From a virus: a stretch of 43,929 nt of DNA. The notes below the pieces were generated by a model, which was given only the letters and a program-made list of their open reading frames with translations, was not told the origin of the DNA and ran no database searches. Shown one piece after another: positions 21,401 through 28,710 of the stretch (position 1 is the first letter of the stretch; each line of letters opens with the position of its first letter). The stretch spans positions 1-43,929 of the IMG/VR virus record IMGVR_UViG_3300047325_000020, one strand, 5' to 3'. Position numbers and translations under genes: made by a program.

Positions 21401-23772
21401 TCGGCGCGGGTACGAGGCAGGGAGTGGTCGGCTTCGTCACGCGCAATGGCGCTTCCACCCGGCCATCTCCGCCATCCACCTTCACGGTCGCGGTCGGATC
21501 AAACTACATCACTGCGTCGAACATCCCGCTTGGGCCGCCGAATGTGGTGGCGCGGTATATTTCGTTCACGGAAGCCGGGCAGAATGGCATTCCCGGGGCA
21601 AACTTCTACACCTACGATGTGCCGGTAACGTTCACCGTCGCGGGCGTCATCTTCACCGCATCGGCGCTCATTGTGCCTGACAACGTGACTACGACAATGA
21701 AATTTACGTTTTCAGATGCCGTGCTTCTTTCTAGCGATGAGATAGACGTGGAGGGAAGCAACTATTTCAACCTGATCGAGCTTGGCAATCCGGCATGGAT
21801 GTTCCAATATGCGAATCGGATGCTCTACGGCCTCTGCCAGACCAAGGTGCAGAACTTCCTGAATCTCACTTTCGATGGCGGCTATCTGCCGACGAATAAC
21901 TATGCGCTCCCGTCGCCCTTGGGATGGAATGAAGTCACAGCGCCAGGTGCGCAGCAGTACACCATTACCGCTTTCCAGATTACGGGCGGCATTGTCACAT
22001 TTACCGCAACCAATTCGCTGATTCAGGGCGTCTTGGTTGCAGTGAGTGGCTTGACTGTGGGCACGTACCTCAATGGCTTGACCTACACCGTGCTGACTGC
22101 CAATGGAACGCAGTTCACAGCCTCCACTTCACATGCGAACGTGGGTTCAACAAGCGACTCAGGAACCGCGCAGGTTACTTCGAGTGCAAGCGGCCTCGTG
22201 GTTTCGCCCGCATTCGGTAATAGCTTCGTGATCAATAACAATTCATCGACAACACAACTGGGAAGCTGGGTGCTTTTCCAGTCGGCCTATCAAGACGCCT
22301 ATTTTGTCGCCATCCTCCAGCCGAACACCGCTTACTCTGTGCGGGTGACGGCGCGCGCGTTGACGGCCAGCGCATCGAGCAGCATCCAGATTGGCCTGAT
22401 CGAGTATTCAGGCGGCGATTTCGGAACTTCACATGGCGTTGCGGCGTTTGGCCTCACTACCGGCAACTTGGTTATCCAGACAGCACCGCTCACTACCGGA
22501 ATCAGCGTCATTCCGACCACGCTTCAGATTGCGCTGGGCATTCAATCGCTATCGTCCGGCGGCAGCGTCGAGATTGACCGCATCGAGATATTTCCTACCA
22601 ATCGACCAGTGGATACGACTACCATCTGGTGCAGCTATGCGGGCGAGGGCGCACCCAACTTTGAGGCGGTAGACGGCGTGACCGGCCAACTCGGTTGCGG
22701 CGATGATAACCCGCAGCCCACGCAGGGCGCTTATGAGATACTGACGCAATTGTTCATCGAAAAGACGCGCTCCTGTTGCGTGACGCAGGATTCGCCCAAC
22801 TATGAGCCGTTTCGCTGGAAGGTGCCGCTGTCCTCCAATAGCGTTGGCGCAGTAGGGCCGAATGCGTTTGATGCGCAGGAGGAATTTGCGCTCAAGGCCA
22901 ACCGCACGGGACTTTACTTCTTCGACGGCGGCAAACCGCAGCCGATCATGCGCGAGCTGCAATCGAGCGGCGTGAATGGGTCAATCTGGGAGTTGATCAA
23001 CTGGGCGGCTGGGTCAACCCTCTGGCTGCGCAATGACACGCTCAAGCGGCGCTTTTATATCGGCGTTCCGATGATTACGCCGAACTTCTATCTGCCGAAT
23101 GCGCCAGCATCGACGCCGACGCAGCCGAATGTCATTCTGATGTGCAACTACACCGGCTGCCCCACGGCGGAAGAATTGATGGAGTCGATGCCGGTCCACA
23201 CGACCATGTTTGGCGACTTGAAGGCGGTCGATATGCGACGCAAGTGGTCAATCTGGCAGATCGTTTGCCCGGTTGCCGAATTTATCCAGCGCGGCGACGG
23301 TTTCACGCAGGAATTGCTTCTGTGCAATGGCATCGGGTCAAGCAAGATTTACAGTCTAGTCAACGGCGCGGCATCCGGTGGTCAGAATACCGATGATGGC
23401 GCGGCAATCAACTGGCTTTATACGACCTATGGTTTTGTGAAGGCGAAGCAGGGGCAAGTGCAGCCGGGGCTGGGCGCACTGCGCAAGATTGCCTACTACC
23501 TGACTGCAACGATGGAGGGTATAGGTCAGGTTGCCGGGAAACTCTACTCAAACTCACTTGGCGCAAAGTCGCAGAACACGTTCACTATTCCGCTTCCGTT
23601 TTTGCTGTCTTATCCGCAACAGAACGATCAGGAGCGGGTGCTCGAAATCGGAGGGCAATGCATCTTTGTGGAGTTTTCTGCAATTGGCATCGGAGGGTAT
23701 GCCGAGATTGGCCCAGTGATTCTGGACATGGAAGCCGATAAGAACAGTCCGCATCGCGGGGTGTCCTCATGA
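18454..23772 (+). CDS. Giant tail hub/connector protein with beta modules
   Basis: 1772 aa from TTG 18454, with AGGAG six bases upstream. The opening (VILDTFGGLVATARPEDIPEGASP...) and the C-terminal ~400 residues (ADKNSPH end, WKVPLSS, FALKANRTGLYFFDGGKPQP, WSIWQIVCPVAEF) look like one beta-propeller-like core, similar in style to short-tail stabilisation/hub proteins. Between them are long Thr/Ser/Gly-rich stretches (residues ~60-500) and at least four copies of the recurrent V-T-x-T-A-x-N module (about 20285-20510, 20880-21060, 21085-21215 and 21970-22190). It is the largest gene. It overlaps the next gene by 4 bp. The hub role is inferred. Confidence 0.7.
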   Translation: MPGQPVILDTFGGLVATARPEDIPEGASPRTWDTDFVVGRFIQRPGEQSVFTYGGSVFGPNGAASAVDTATGGIAWGNPTNVLLNTGVYATATLATSGSVVSSASTGTNTGGGVAWANPANIDSTSSFATVSLSAGGTNYTPSAQTGTVTLNANSSNQTPPSTFDALGGFASVAATAATLYVSINGSIAAAMGGGNVALNYSKNGGATWINAGGWGASFSTTVPISISGITNLSSVQIQIEASGGCGPTGFVTISASVTSWFGTVPGGGGLTAQTLSAAVSGLTVPSGATIVGLGISFQADYTGVAPSFMVGLNVGNVDPSFTLTTSPATYTSGGAMTLWGYGAWTQATLAALTVNFFASSTGTTSVSVNSLVVTVYYTATALTTDALDIKQFGFSIPSSSTIQGFAITALGFASTTGATLTAQLFKGGVLVGTTASVAMGTTVAPLILGNANDLFSASWLFGDVDASGFGVRLIASSASAGTISVGYVTITVYCLPSQANFNGLMDAAIDAIGQVTIALDADGVSWEEDVADAPTVLAVQSLIPPVTPGSYLKGLDADGVAYMAYPNAQLTTGANQPMQYNGQWCDRITQVGPGAPPTFTASQQAGVQAAVTAYSFSGGILTLTAVNTFTAGELVAFIGFTGGLVPLNGLTFSVLGTGLSGTQFEIATSLVAGAGSDAGFATPQYSYPIAPSPTGITQPPAYSDPGNAGYLSVMLWSNGPGSTTPGNVITVYYQSSFNFPTPDNTLVNAFTAGNPVYVYISNAPFGNGTWLVTSIGNALPPGVDHWRYYFTIQVPSDAYQNAIEPNGQYEISQATVTLLTAAPGVVPGDQVSLSGVTNTAWDQTYTIVAALTSGTFSISQSSLTAGTATYSWTLVSGVAPSKGQLVTITGTLNANGLLNVTNSLIVTASGVSSGTFTVGGLPQTVNYPIAVETGQATTAGTQFIIDPGAALVNTTTQSPILGNSGGGVLNVVGQASGGTFPIGAGTRQGVVGFVTRNGASTRPSPPSTFTVAVGSNYITASNIPLGPPNVVARYISFTEAGQNGIPGANFYTYDVPVTFTVAGVIFTASALIVPDNVTTTMKFTFSDAVLLSSDEIDVEGSNYFNLIELGNPAWMFQYANRMLYGLCQTKVQNFLNLTFDGGYLPTNNYALPSPLGWNEVTAPGAQQYTITAFQITGGIVTFTATNSLIQGVLVAVSGLTVGTYLNGLTYTVLTANGTQFTASTSHANVGSTSDSGTAQVTSSASGLVVSPAFGNSFVINNNSSTTQLGSWVLFQSAYQDAYFVAILQPNTAYSVRVTARALTASASSSIQIGLIEYSGGDFGTSHGVAAFGLTTGNLVIQTAPLTTGISVIPTTLQIALGIQSLSSGGSVEIDRIEIFPTNRPVDTTTIWCSYAGEGAPNFEAVDGVTGQLGCGDDNPQPTQGAYEILTQLFIEKTRSCCVTQDSPNYEPFRWKVPLSSNSVGAVGPNAFDAQEEFALKANRTGLYFFDGGKPQPIMRELQSSGVNGSIWELINWAAGSTLWLRNDTLKRRFYIGVPMITPNFYLPNAPASTPTQPNVILMCNYTGCPTAEELMESMPVHTTMFGDLKAVDMRRKWSIWQIVCPVAEFIQRGDGFTQELLLCNGIGSSKIYSLVNGAASGGQNTDDGAAINWLYTTYGFVKAKQGQVQPGLGALRKIAYYLTATMEGIGQVAGKLYSNSLGAKSQNTFTIPLPFLLSYPQQNDQERVLEIGGQCIFVEFSAIGIGGYAEIGPVILDMEADKNSPHRGVSS

Positions 23773-24329
23773 GCAAATCCAAGGGCATCCTCACTGGTGG
23801 CCGCGTCCTGGCGAAGTGGTTGAACGACAACGCGCAGCAGGGGCGCTTGCTGCAATCCATCATCGACGGCGTGAATACGCTGGCCGATAATACGGCATCG
23901 AGCGCGGTGGGTAGACTTGCCCCGCCCACGCCCATCAATGGCGTTGCGATCAAGCAATCAGGGGAAATGCTGCATATTCAGATTTCGCATTCGGGAGCGG
24001 TTCAACAGGGGGTGCGTTATTTCAGCGAGATTTCAACGAGCGGCGGATCGCAGCCACTGGTTATCGACCACGGCACAAGCCGGACGAGCCACCCGATTTC
24101 GTTGCCCACATTGGACGACAATGGCAACACGCAGCAGTACACGCTTCACAGTTATAACCAGCTTCCCGGCTCAGATCCGACACCGCGCGTGGCTTATCCT
24201 GGCAACCCGTTTACGATGAGCGGGACCACGCGCATGACGCTCTTGCCATCGACGGGCAGCGGGACGGCAGCCAACACCGGCCAACAGGCAGGGTGGGGCT
24301 TGGGCAAAGTTCTCAGGAGAACGAAATGA
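23769..24329 (+). CDS. Small tail-associated protein
   Basis: 186 aa from ATG 23769, overlapping the hub stop (ATGA). The N-terminal 30 residues are helical and basic. Then come PPTPINGVAIKQSGEMLHIQIS, a beta-rich Fn3-like segment (VRYFSEISTSGGSQP, HTLHSYNQLPGSDP) and a Gly/Ser/Thr tail with LLPSTGSGT. The order (alpha, then beta sandwich, then Gly tail) and position after the hub fit a small tail component in other phages I have seen, with no proven function. Confidence 0.6.
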   Translation: MSKSKGILTGGRVLAKWLNDNAQQGRLLQSIIDGVNTLADNTASSAVGRLAPPTPINGVAIKQSGEMLHIQISHSGAVQQGVRYFSEISTSGGSQPLVIDHGTSRTSHPISLPTLDDNGNTQQYTLHSYNQLPGSDPTPRVAYPGNPFTMSGTTRMTLLPSTGSGTAANTGQQAGWGLGKVLRRTK

Positions 24330-24385
24330 GTATTTTGATACTATCAAGACGGCAGCGGACGGCTGGCGAGCGGGAGGCCGTCTGA
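24326..24385 (+). CDS. Possible 19-aa micropeptide
   Basis: ATG 24326 overlaps the previous TGA, with AGGAG seven bases upstream. The frame ends in TGATG, overlapping the start of the next gene. The product (MSILILSRRQRTAGEREAV) has a hydrophobic start and basic middle. It may be just a coupling device that moves ribosomes to the next gene, or a real micropeptide. Confidence 0.35.
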   Translation: MSILILSRRQRTAGEREAV

Positions 24386-25008
24386 TGTTTGGATTAGGTG
24401 GACCAGGCTACAACCAAGCACTCAATGCGGGCAACCAAGCCAACTCCGTTGGCGCTGGTTATGGCGCTCAAGCGGCGGGTATCAGCGCCCAACTGCTCCC
24501 CTTCCTCACACGCGAATTGAACAATCCCCAAGGCTTCACGCAGCAGCAGACCGGCTCCATGCTGGGCGCTGCGGAAGGGGGCGCTGGTGGTTCGACGGCG
24601 GGACTCACGACAGAAGCGAATCTGGCCGGAGCACGCGACCGCAATTCCGGCGGATTTTCCGGGGCGCTCGATGAAGCCGCTCGGCAGAAGGACAAGGCGC
24701 TGGCTGGCACATCCGAAGGTATCGCGGGTGAGAATGCCGACCTGCAACAGAAGCAGCAGCAGGAAGCGGCCAGCGGTCTAAGCAACATGCAGGGCATGGA
24801 CCAGAGTGCTCAACTGAAAGCGATGGGCTTGATTCCAGAGGACGTGAAAGCAGCGACCGAGGCGTTCGGGACCGGCGACTGGGCTTCCCAGTTGGCGGAC
24901 CTGAGCAAAGGCATTGGTTCGGCCACTGGAATTGCTGGACAGATCGGCAAGTGGGCTTCCCAGTTGGCGCAACTGAGCAAAGGCACTGGTTCGGGCGGGG
25001 GGCTGTAA
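24385..25008 (+). CDS. Internal virion/ejection protein candidate
   Basis: 207 aa from ATG 24385 (TGATG overlap). Gly/Ala/Gln-rich and helical: GAQAAGISAQLLPFLTREL (28-46), then QQTGSMLGAAEGGAGGS, and QQKQQQEAASGLSNMQG (about 122-138). The first ~40 residues resemble the N-terminus of small ejection proteins in P22- and T7-like phages, which are packaged in the head and injected. The end holds a tandem 24-residue repeat starting WASQLA(D/Q)LSKG. Start/stop overlaps join it to the genes on both sides. Confidence 0.55.
   Translation: MFGLGGPGYNQALNAGNQANSVGAGYGAQAAGISAQLLPFLTRELNNPQGFTQQQTGSMLGAAEGGAGGSTAGLTTEANLAGARDRNSGGFSGALDEAARQKDKALAGTSEGIAGENADLQQKQQQEAASGLSNMQGMDQSAQLKAMGLIPEDVKAATEAFGTGDWASQLADLSKGIGSATGIAGQIGKWASQLAQLSKGTGSGGGL
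24880..24994 (+). repeat. Tandem 72-bp in-frame duplication at the 3' end of the gene
   Basis: Copies begin at 24880 and 24952 (period 72 bp, 24 codons). The first ~43 bases agree at all but a few positions (24880-24922 and 24952-24994). The second copy is cut by the stop codon. A young slippage or unequal recombination event is likely. Confidence 0.85.
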
Positions 25009-26405
25009 TGGGAAACATGGCTACATATCCGCGCATGATGGGACTCTCGCCGGACGAGCTTCTGGCACCGTCTGCGAATGACCCTATGCAGATGGCCCCC
25101 GTTGACCCGGCGCACGCCATGACAGCACCGCTTGGCCCGACGCATGACGCGATGGCGTCGATGATGTCGGCAGCGACGGGCGCAGTGCAAGGCGCTGGCG
25201 GCGCGGAGGGTGAGAAGCCCACACAAATGGCAGCCAAGCCCAAGGGTAGCCCGCTACAGGATCAGGAAGACTACGCGCAATCGAAGTTGATGGAGGATTA
25301 CCACAAGGATGCCGACCCGTGGGGATCACCGGACAACCATCCGGGCTTCCTGGGCAAGCTGGGGCATTTCGGAAGCGTGTTAGCAGCCCTTGCACTCCAT
25401 GCGAATCACGAACTGACGCCGCGTGAAGCGGAAGAACAGCAACTCAGCAAGGTCATTCAGGGAATCGAGGCGGAAAACAGCAAGGAGGGGCTTGAGCGCG
25501 CGCAGACGCAGCACGAAAATGCTGCTACCGATGTATTGCAGAACCCGCCGGACAAATACTCGACGCTCGCTACAGATCAGGGAGAAATGCGATTCGATCC
25601 CAAGACCGGGGAAGTTTCTCCATTGCAATCTGGTGGGCAAACTCTACAGTCTCCGAGCAAAAAAGCCGCACCGATGCTGCATGAAACAGATCAAGGCTTG
25701 TTTCTTGTCGATCCAGATACTAAGCAGGTAACTCCGCTGACTTACAACGGGCAACCCCTCATGCCTAAGGGAAAAGATGTGAACACCAAAGAGGGTCTAC
25801 AACAGCAACTCGTCAAAGCGGAGAACTCTGGCGATACGGCGACAGCCAACAAACTGAAACAGCAAATCAAGGACTTGGACCCGAACGCAGAACAACGCAT
25901 CGTCATTCAGCAGCAGAACGCGGCCAACACGAATAACCGCCAAACGGACGCCGCCACAGAGCGCGAATTTACCTACTATCGCGGCAAGTGGGATAAGGAT
26001 TTGACTCTCTACAACTCTCAAAACGAGAAATTACAGGAGGCCGAGAGTTTCATTGGCAATGGCGCTCTTGGTGACGCGCTAGGGTCAATCAAGGCGCTTT
26101 CCGGGTTGGCATCTGGCGCTGGTTCCGGTGTTCGCATCACTCAGGCCGAACTTAACTCGATTGCGCGCGCGCGTGGTTTGGGCGGCGACTTTCAAGCCGC
26201 GTTACAGAAGTTCGGCGACGGCAAAAACCTCACGCCTGGACAAGAGAAGCAACTTAGAACGATTCTTTCGGATGTTCAGGGTATTGCTGGACGCAAGGAG
26301 CGTGCTATCAACCAAGGCCTGGATGATATGAGCAACGCGAAGGACAAGGCGACGATTCGCAGGATTGATTCGCAATTGCGTCATGCGCTGATGGGAGGCC
26401 AGTGA
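25008..26405 (+). CDS. Large helical internal virion protein candidate
   Basis: 465 aa from ATG 25008 (TAATG overlap). A Met/Pro-rich start (residues 1-60), then charged helices (EEQQLSKVIQGIEAENSKEG, EGLQQQLVKAENSGDTATANK) and a long coiled region around residues 330-360. It is Gln/Ala/Lys-rich, without enzyme motifs. The run of three such genes after the hub (24385, 25008, 26405) mirrors the ejection-protein block of short-tailed phages. The C-terminus (QGLDDMSNAKDKATIRRIDS) is a helical pair. Confidence 0.55.
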   Translation: MGNMATYPRMMGLSPDELLAPSANDPMQMAPVDPAHAMTAPLGPTHDAMASMMSAATGAVQGAGGAEGEKPTQMAAKPKGSPLQDQEDYAQSKLMEDYHKDADPWGSPDNHPGFLGKLGHFGSVLAALALHANHELTPREAEEQQLSKVIQGIEAENSKEGLERAQTQHENAATDVLQNPPDKYSTLATDQGEMRFDPKTGEVSPLQSGGQTLQSPSKKAAPMLHETDQGLFLVDPDTKQVTPLTYNGQPLMPKGKDVNTKEGLQQQLVKAENSGDTATANKLKQQIKDLDPNAEQRIVIQQQNAANTNNRQTDAATEREFTYYRGKWDKDLTLYNSQNEKLQEAESFIGNGALGDALGSIKALSGLASGAGSGVRITQAELNSIARARGLGGDFQAALQKFGDGKNLTPGQEKQLRTILSDVQGIAGRKERAINQGLDDMSNAKDKATIRRIDSQLRHALMGGQ

Positions 26406-27820
26406 TGGCAGGGCAAGACCCAAAGCAGCCTGAAAATCCGTATGCAGCGATTATGTCGGAGCCGTTGCCGCATGAACAGGCTATGCAAACGGCTGCTGAC
26501 GCCGGAACGCAGGAACCTGGCGTCATGTCGCAAATTGGCACCGGAATTGAGAACTTCGGTAAAGGCTTAGGTAAGAGCGCGATTGGGTTAATGTCAACCG
26601 GCGATGATTTCGCGCGCGCGCATTTGCCCGCGTTTTTCACCAATAAGAATTTGGGATTTGGGCCGCCGGCGGACGAGCAGCACATAAAGGATTTGGCGAC
26701 GCCTCACACGCCGGGGCAATCGTTTGGCAAAGGCTTGGGCGATATGGCGCAATTCTTCATTCCGGGTGATGCAGAGGCCGCAGCAGCGGAAAAGTTACCC
26801 ATGCTGGGGCGCTTTGCGAAGCCACTGATGAAAATGATTGGTGGCGAAACCGTCAATGAAGCGCAGGGCGGCCCCAAGGGCGCTGGGGCTGTTGGCGCTG
26901 GTATCGGTGAAGGCATCGGCGCATTGATGCGCAAAGGGGCTCCGTTTGCAGCACAAACGGCGATGCGGATTCCGAGTGTCGCGCGGGCATTTGGAAAAAC
27001 GCCGGGAGAGGCGATTCTCAATGAGACAAAGGGGATTCTGCCCTCAACTGTGGGTAAGAGTGCGCAGGAGTCAACGAATCGCTTGACATCGCAGGTAGAG
27101 CAGGCTGCGGACAGGGCTAGTGTCCGGCCAGAGGGGGGCGCACCCATCCCTGCTACTGAACCGAATCCGATTGCATCGCTTCGTCCTGCTCGCGGCGTCC
27201 TCGGAGATGCAGGGAATCAGGCCGTCAGGGAAAACGCCGCCAGCCGTTATGCGCAAATTCAGCCGATGGTTGACACATTGAGTAGTCGTTTTAATACGGG
27301 AGAGCCGATTCCTGAGAATGTGACGCCGCGCCAATTGCTCGATCTCAAACGCGGATTTTCTGACGAGCATCTTGGGCGGTGGAATCCTGACTTGCACGCG
27401 AAGACGACAGCCACCGCACGCCAAGCCTATCACGCGCTCGATCAAGAGTTTGACCGCACTGTACCGGAAGGGGCAGAGACTAATCAGAAGATTTCCAGCC
27501 TTATTCCGGTAATTCACGCCGCAGACAAGGCCGAACGCGCACCATCCTTGTTTCAGCGCACGGCTGGGCGCATCGGAGCGCATACGGGAGCACTTACGAT
27601 GGGCGGCATGGGCGCGCTGGGCGGCTATCACGCCGGAGGGTTACCGGGAGCTATAGCACTTGGTGCGGCGGGGCTGGTGGGACCGGAATTGATGGCCTCA
27701 CCCGAAAGCCAGATGATTTTGGCTCGGACGATGGGCAACAAAGGCGTTCAGAATGCCGCTGCTCCATTAATGTCTGCGGCTACTTCCAAATTGATGAAGT
27801 CAATTAGGGAGGTGCAATGA
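26405..27820 (+). CDS. Large internal virion protein with glycine-rich hydrophobic segments
   Basis: 471 aa from ATG 26405 (TGATG overlap; GGGAGG upstream). A GTG at 26402 is possible. The N-terminal half has short hydrophobic Gly-rich stretches (GAGAVGAGIGEGIGALM), and the C-terminus has a long one (TGALTMGGMGALGGYHAGGL...AIALGAAGLVG), able to enter a membrane, as expected of ejection proteins that form a trans-envelope channel. The centre is helical and charged. It is joined to the next gene by ATGA. Confidence 0.55.
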   Translation: MAGQDPKQPENPYAAIMSEPLPHEQAMQTAADAGTQEPGVMSQIGTGIENFGKGLGKSAIGLMSTGDDFARAHLPAFFTNKNLGFGPPADEQHIKDLATPHTPGQSFGKGLGDMAQFFIPGDAEAAAAEKLPMLGRFAKPLMKMIGGETVNEAQGGPKGAGAVGAGIGEGIGALMRKGAPFAAQTAMRIPSVARAFGKTPGEAILNETKGILPSTVGKSAQESTNRLTSQVEQAADRASVRPEGGAPIPATEPNPIASLRPARGVLGDAGNQAVRENAASRYAQIQPMVDTLSSRFNTGEPIPENVTPRQLLDLKRGFSDEHLGRWNPDLHAKTTATARQAYHALDQEFDRTVPEGAETNQKISSLIPVIHAADKAERAPSLFQRTAGRIGAHTGALTMGGMGALGGYHAGGLPGAIALGAAGLVGPELMASPESQMILARTMGNKGVQNAAAPLMSAATSKLMKSIREVQ

Positions 27821-27963
27821 TCTTGGTTATTTTGTTTATGCTGCTGCTTTCGATCTTGCGCGTGGTGGGCGAGGTTGTGTTTGAGCGAGCGTTCCCAAAG
27901 CGGACGCTGCCTGTCGCGTTTTTTTTAATCGGAATCACGTTCTACGCACTTGTGAATCTTTAG
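27817..27963 (+). CDS. 48-aa two-span membrane protein
   Basis: ATG 27817 overlaps the previous stop, with GGGAGGT upstream. Span one is ILVILFMLLLSILRVV (2-17). A charged loop, GEVVFERAFPKRT, follows, then span two, LPVAFFLIGITFYALVNL (31-48). Two spans and a short charged loop are compatible with a small class II holin or an anchor for internal proteins. The distance to the lysin gene (11 kb) makes a holin role less likely. Confidence 0.6.
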   Translation: MILVILFMLLLSILRVVGEVVFERAFPKRTLPVAFFLIGITFYALVNL

Positions 27964-27972
27964 GAGGCTTCA

Positions 27973-28701
27973 ATGCCCGGATACGTCACACCAGTAGGTT
28001 TCAACACGCTTCCCGAAGTGGCAGTCTCAGGCAAGCCCGCGTACTTCTTCGGCTCACTTGCCACCGATACGCAGGACACGCTGGCGCAGGTTACCAATGT
28101 TGCGCTGACCAGCAATGTCGCCAGCGTCACAGCGACAATCCAGCAGGGTAGCATTCCCATCGTCGGCAACCTGATCAGCATTCAGGGAACCACGAACACA
28201 TCCGGCCTGTTCAATGTGTCCAACGCCAAACTTACCGGCGTGACAGGCACCGCCAGCACGGGCATCTACGTGTTCACATTTGCGCTGACTCATGCCAATG
28301 TGGCCAGCGCGGCTGACAGCGGCAAGGCCATCGTGCTGATTCAGGAAGTGGCGGAAACAATGGCCGCCGGTCAATCCGTGGCTATCTACGTGCCATCGCA
28401 GGAGCCGCTGAATAACGGCCAGCGGTCCATCACCGTGGCGACCACGTTCCCGACGCTGCAAGCCTCTACGGGCGCGGCTACGGTCACGCTTTATACCTCA
28501 ATCAACAATCAGACCAATGGCATCGCGCCGGGTACTGCTGGCTCAGAATGGACCTCGATGGGTGTGGTTGCAGTTGCCGCTGGCGGTGCGCAGACGGGTG
28601 GCCCGCTGAATACGCTGACGGCTCCGGCTGGCAGATTCTTCTGTGTCGTTGTTTCCGGCGTTACAGGGACAAACACGATTGTTTGCAAGATGATTTCGTA
28701 G
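27973..28701 (+). CDS. Beta-rich virion surface protein
   Basis: 242 aa from ATG 27973, with AGGAGG upstream and no signal peptide. Residues ~38-118 carry the recurrent module (ALTSNVASVTATIQQG, IPIVGNLISIQGTTNTSGLFNV, ... FTFALTHANVASAADSG), the same order as in 17539 and the hub. The remainder (SVAIYVPSQEPLNNGQRSI, TSINNQTNGIAPGT, a C-terminal AGRFFCVVVSGVTGT) is a beta sandwich. It could be a head decoration or fibre-attachment protein. Confidence 0.6.
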   Translation: MPGYVTPVGFNTLPEVAVSGKPAYFFGSLATDTQDTLAQVTNVALTSNVASVTATIQQGSIPIVGNLISIQGTTNTSGLFNVSNAKLTGVTGTASTGIYVFTFALTHANVASAADSGKAIVLIQEVAETMAAGQSVAIYVPSQEPLNNGQRSITVATTFPTLQASTGAATVTLYTSINNQTNGIAPGTAGSEWTSMGVVAVAAGGAQTGGPLNTLTAPAGRFFCVVVSGVTGTNTIVCKMIS

Positions 28702-28710
28702 GGAGACGAA

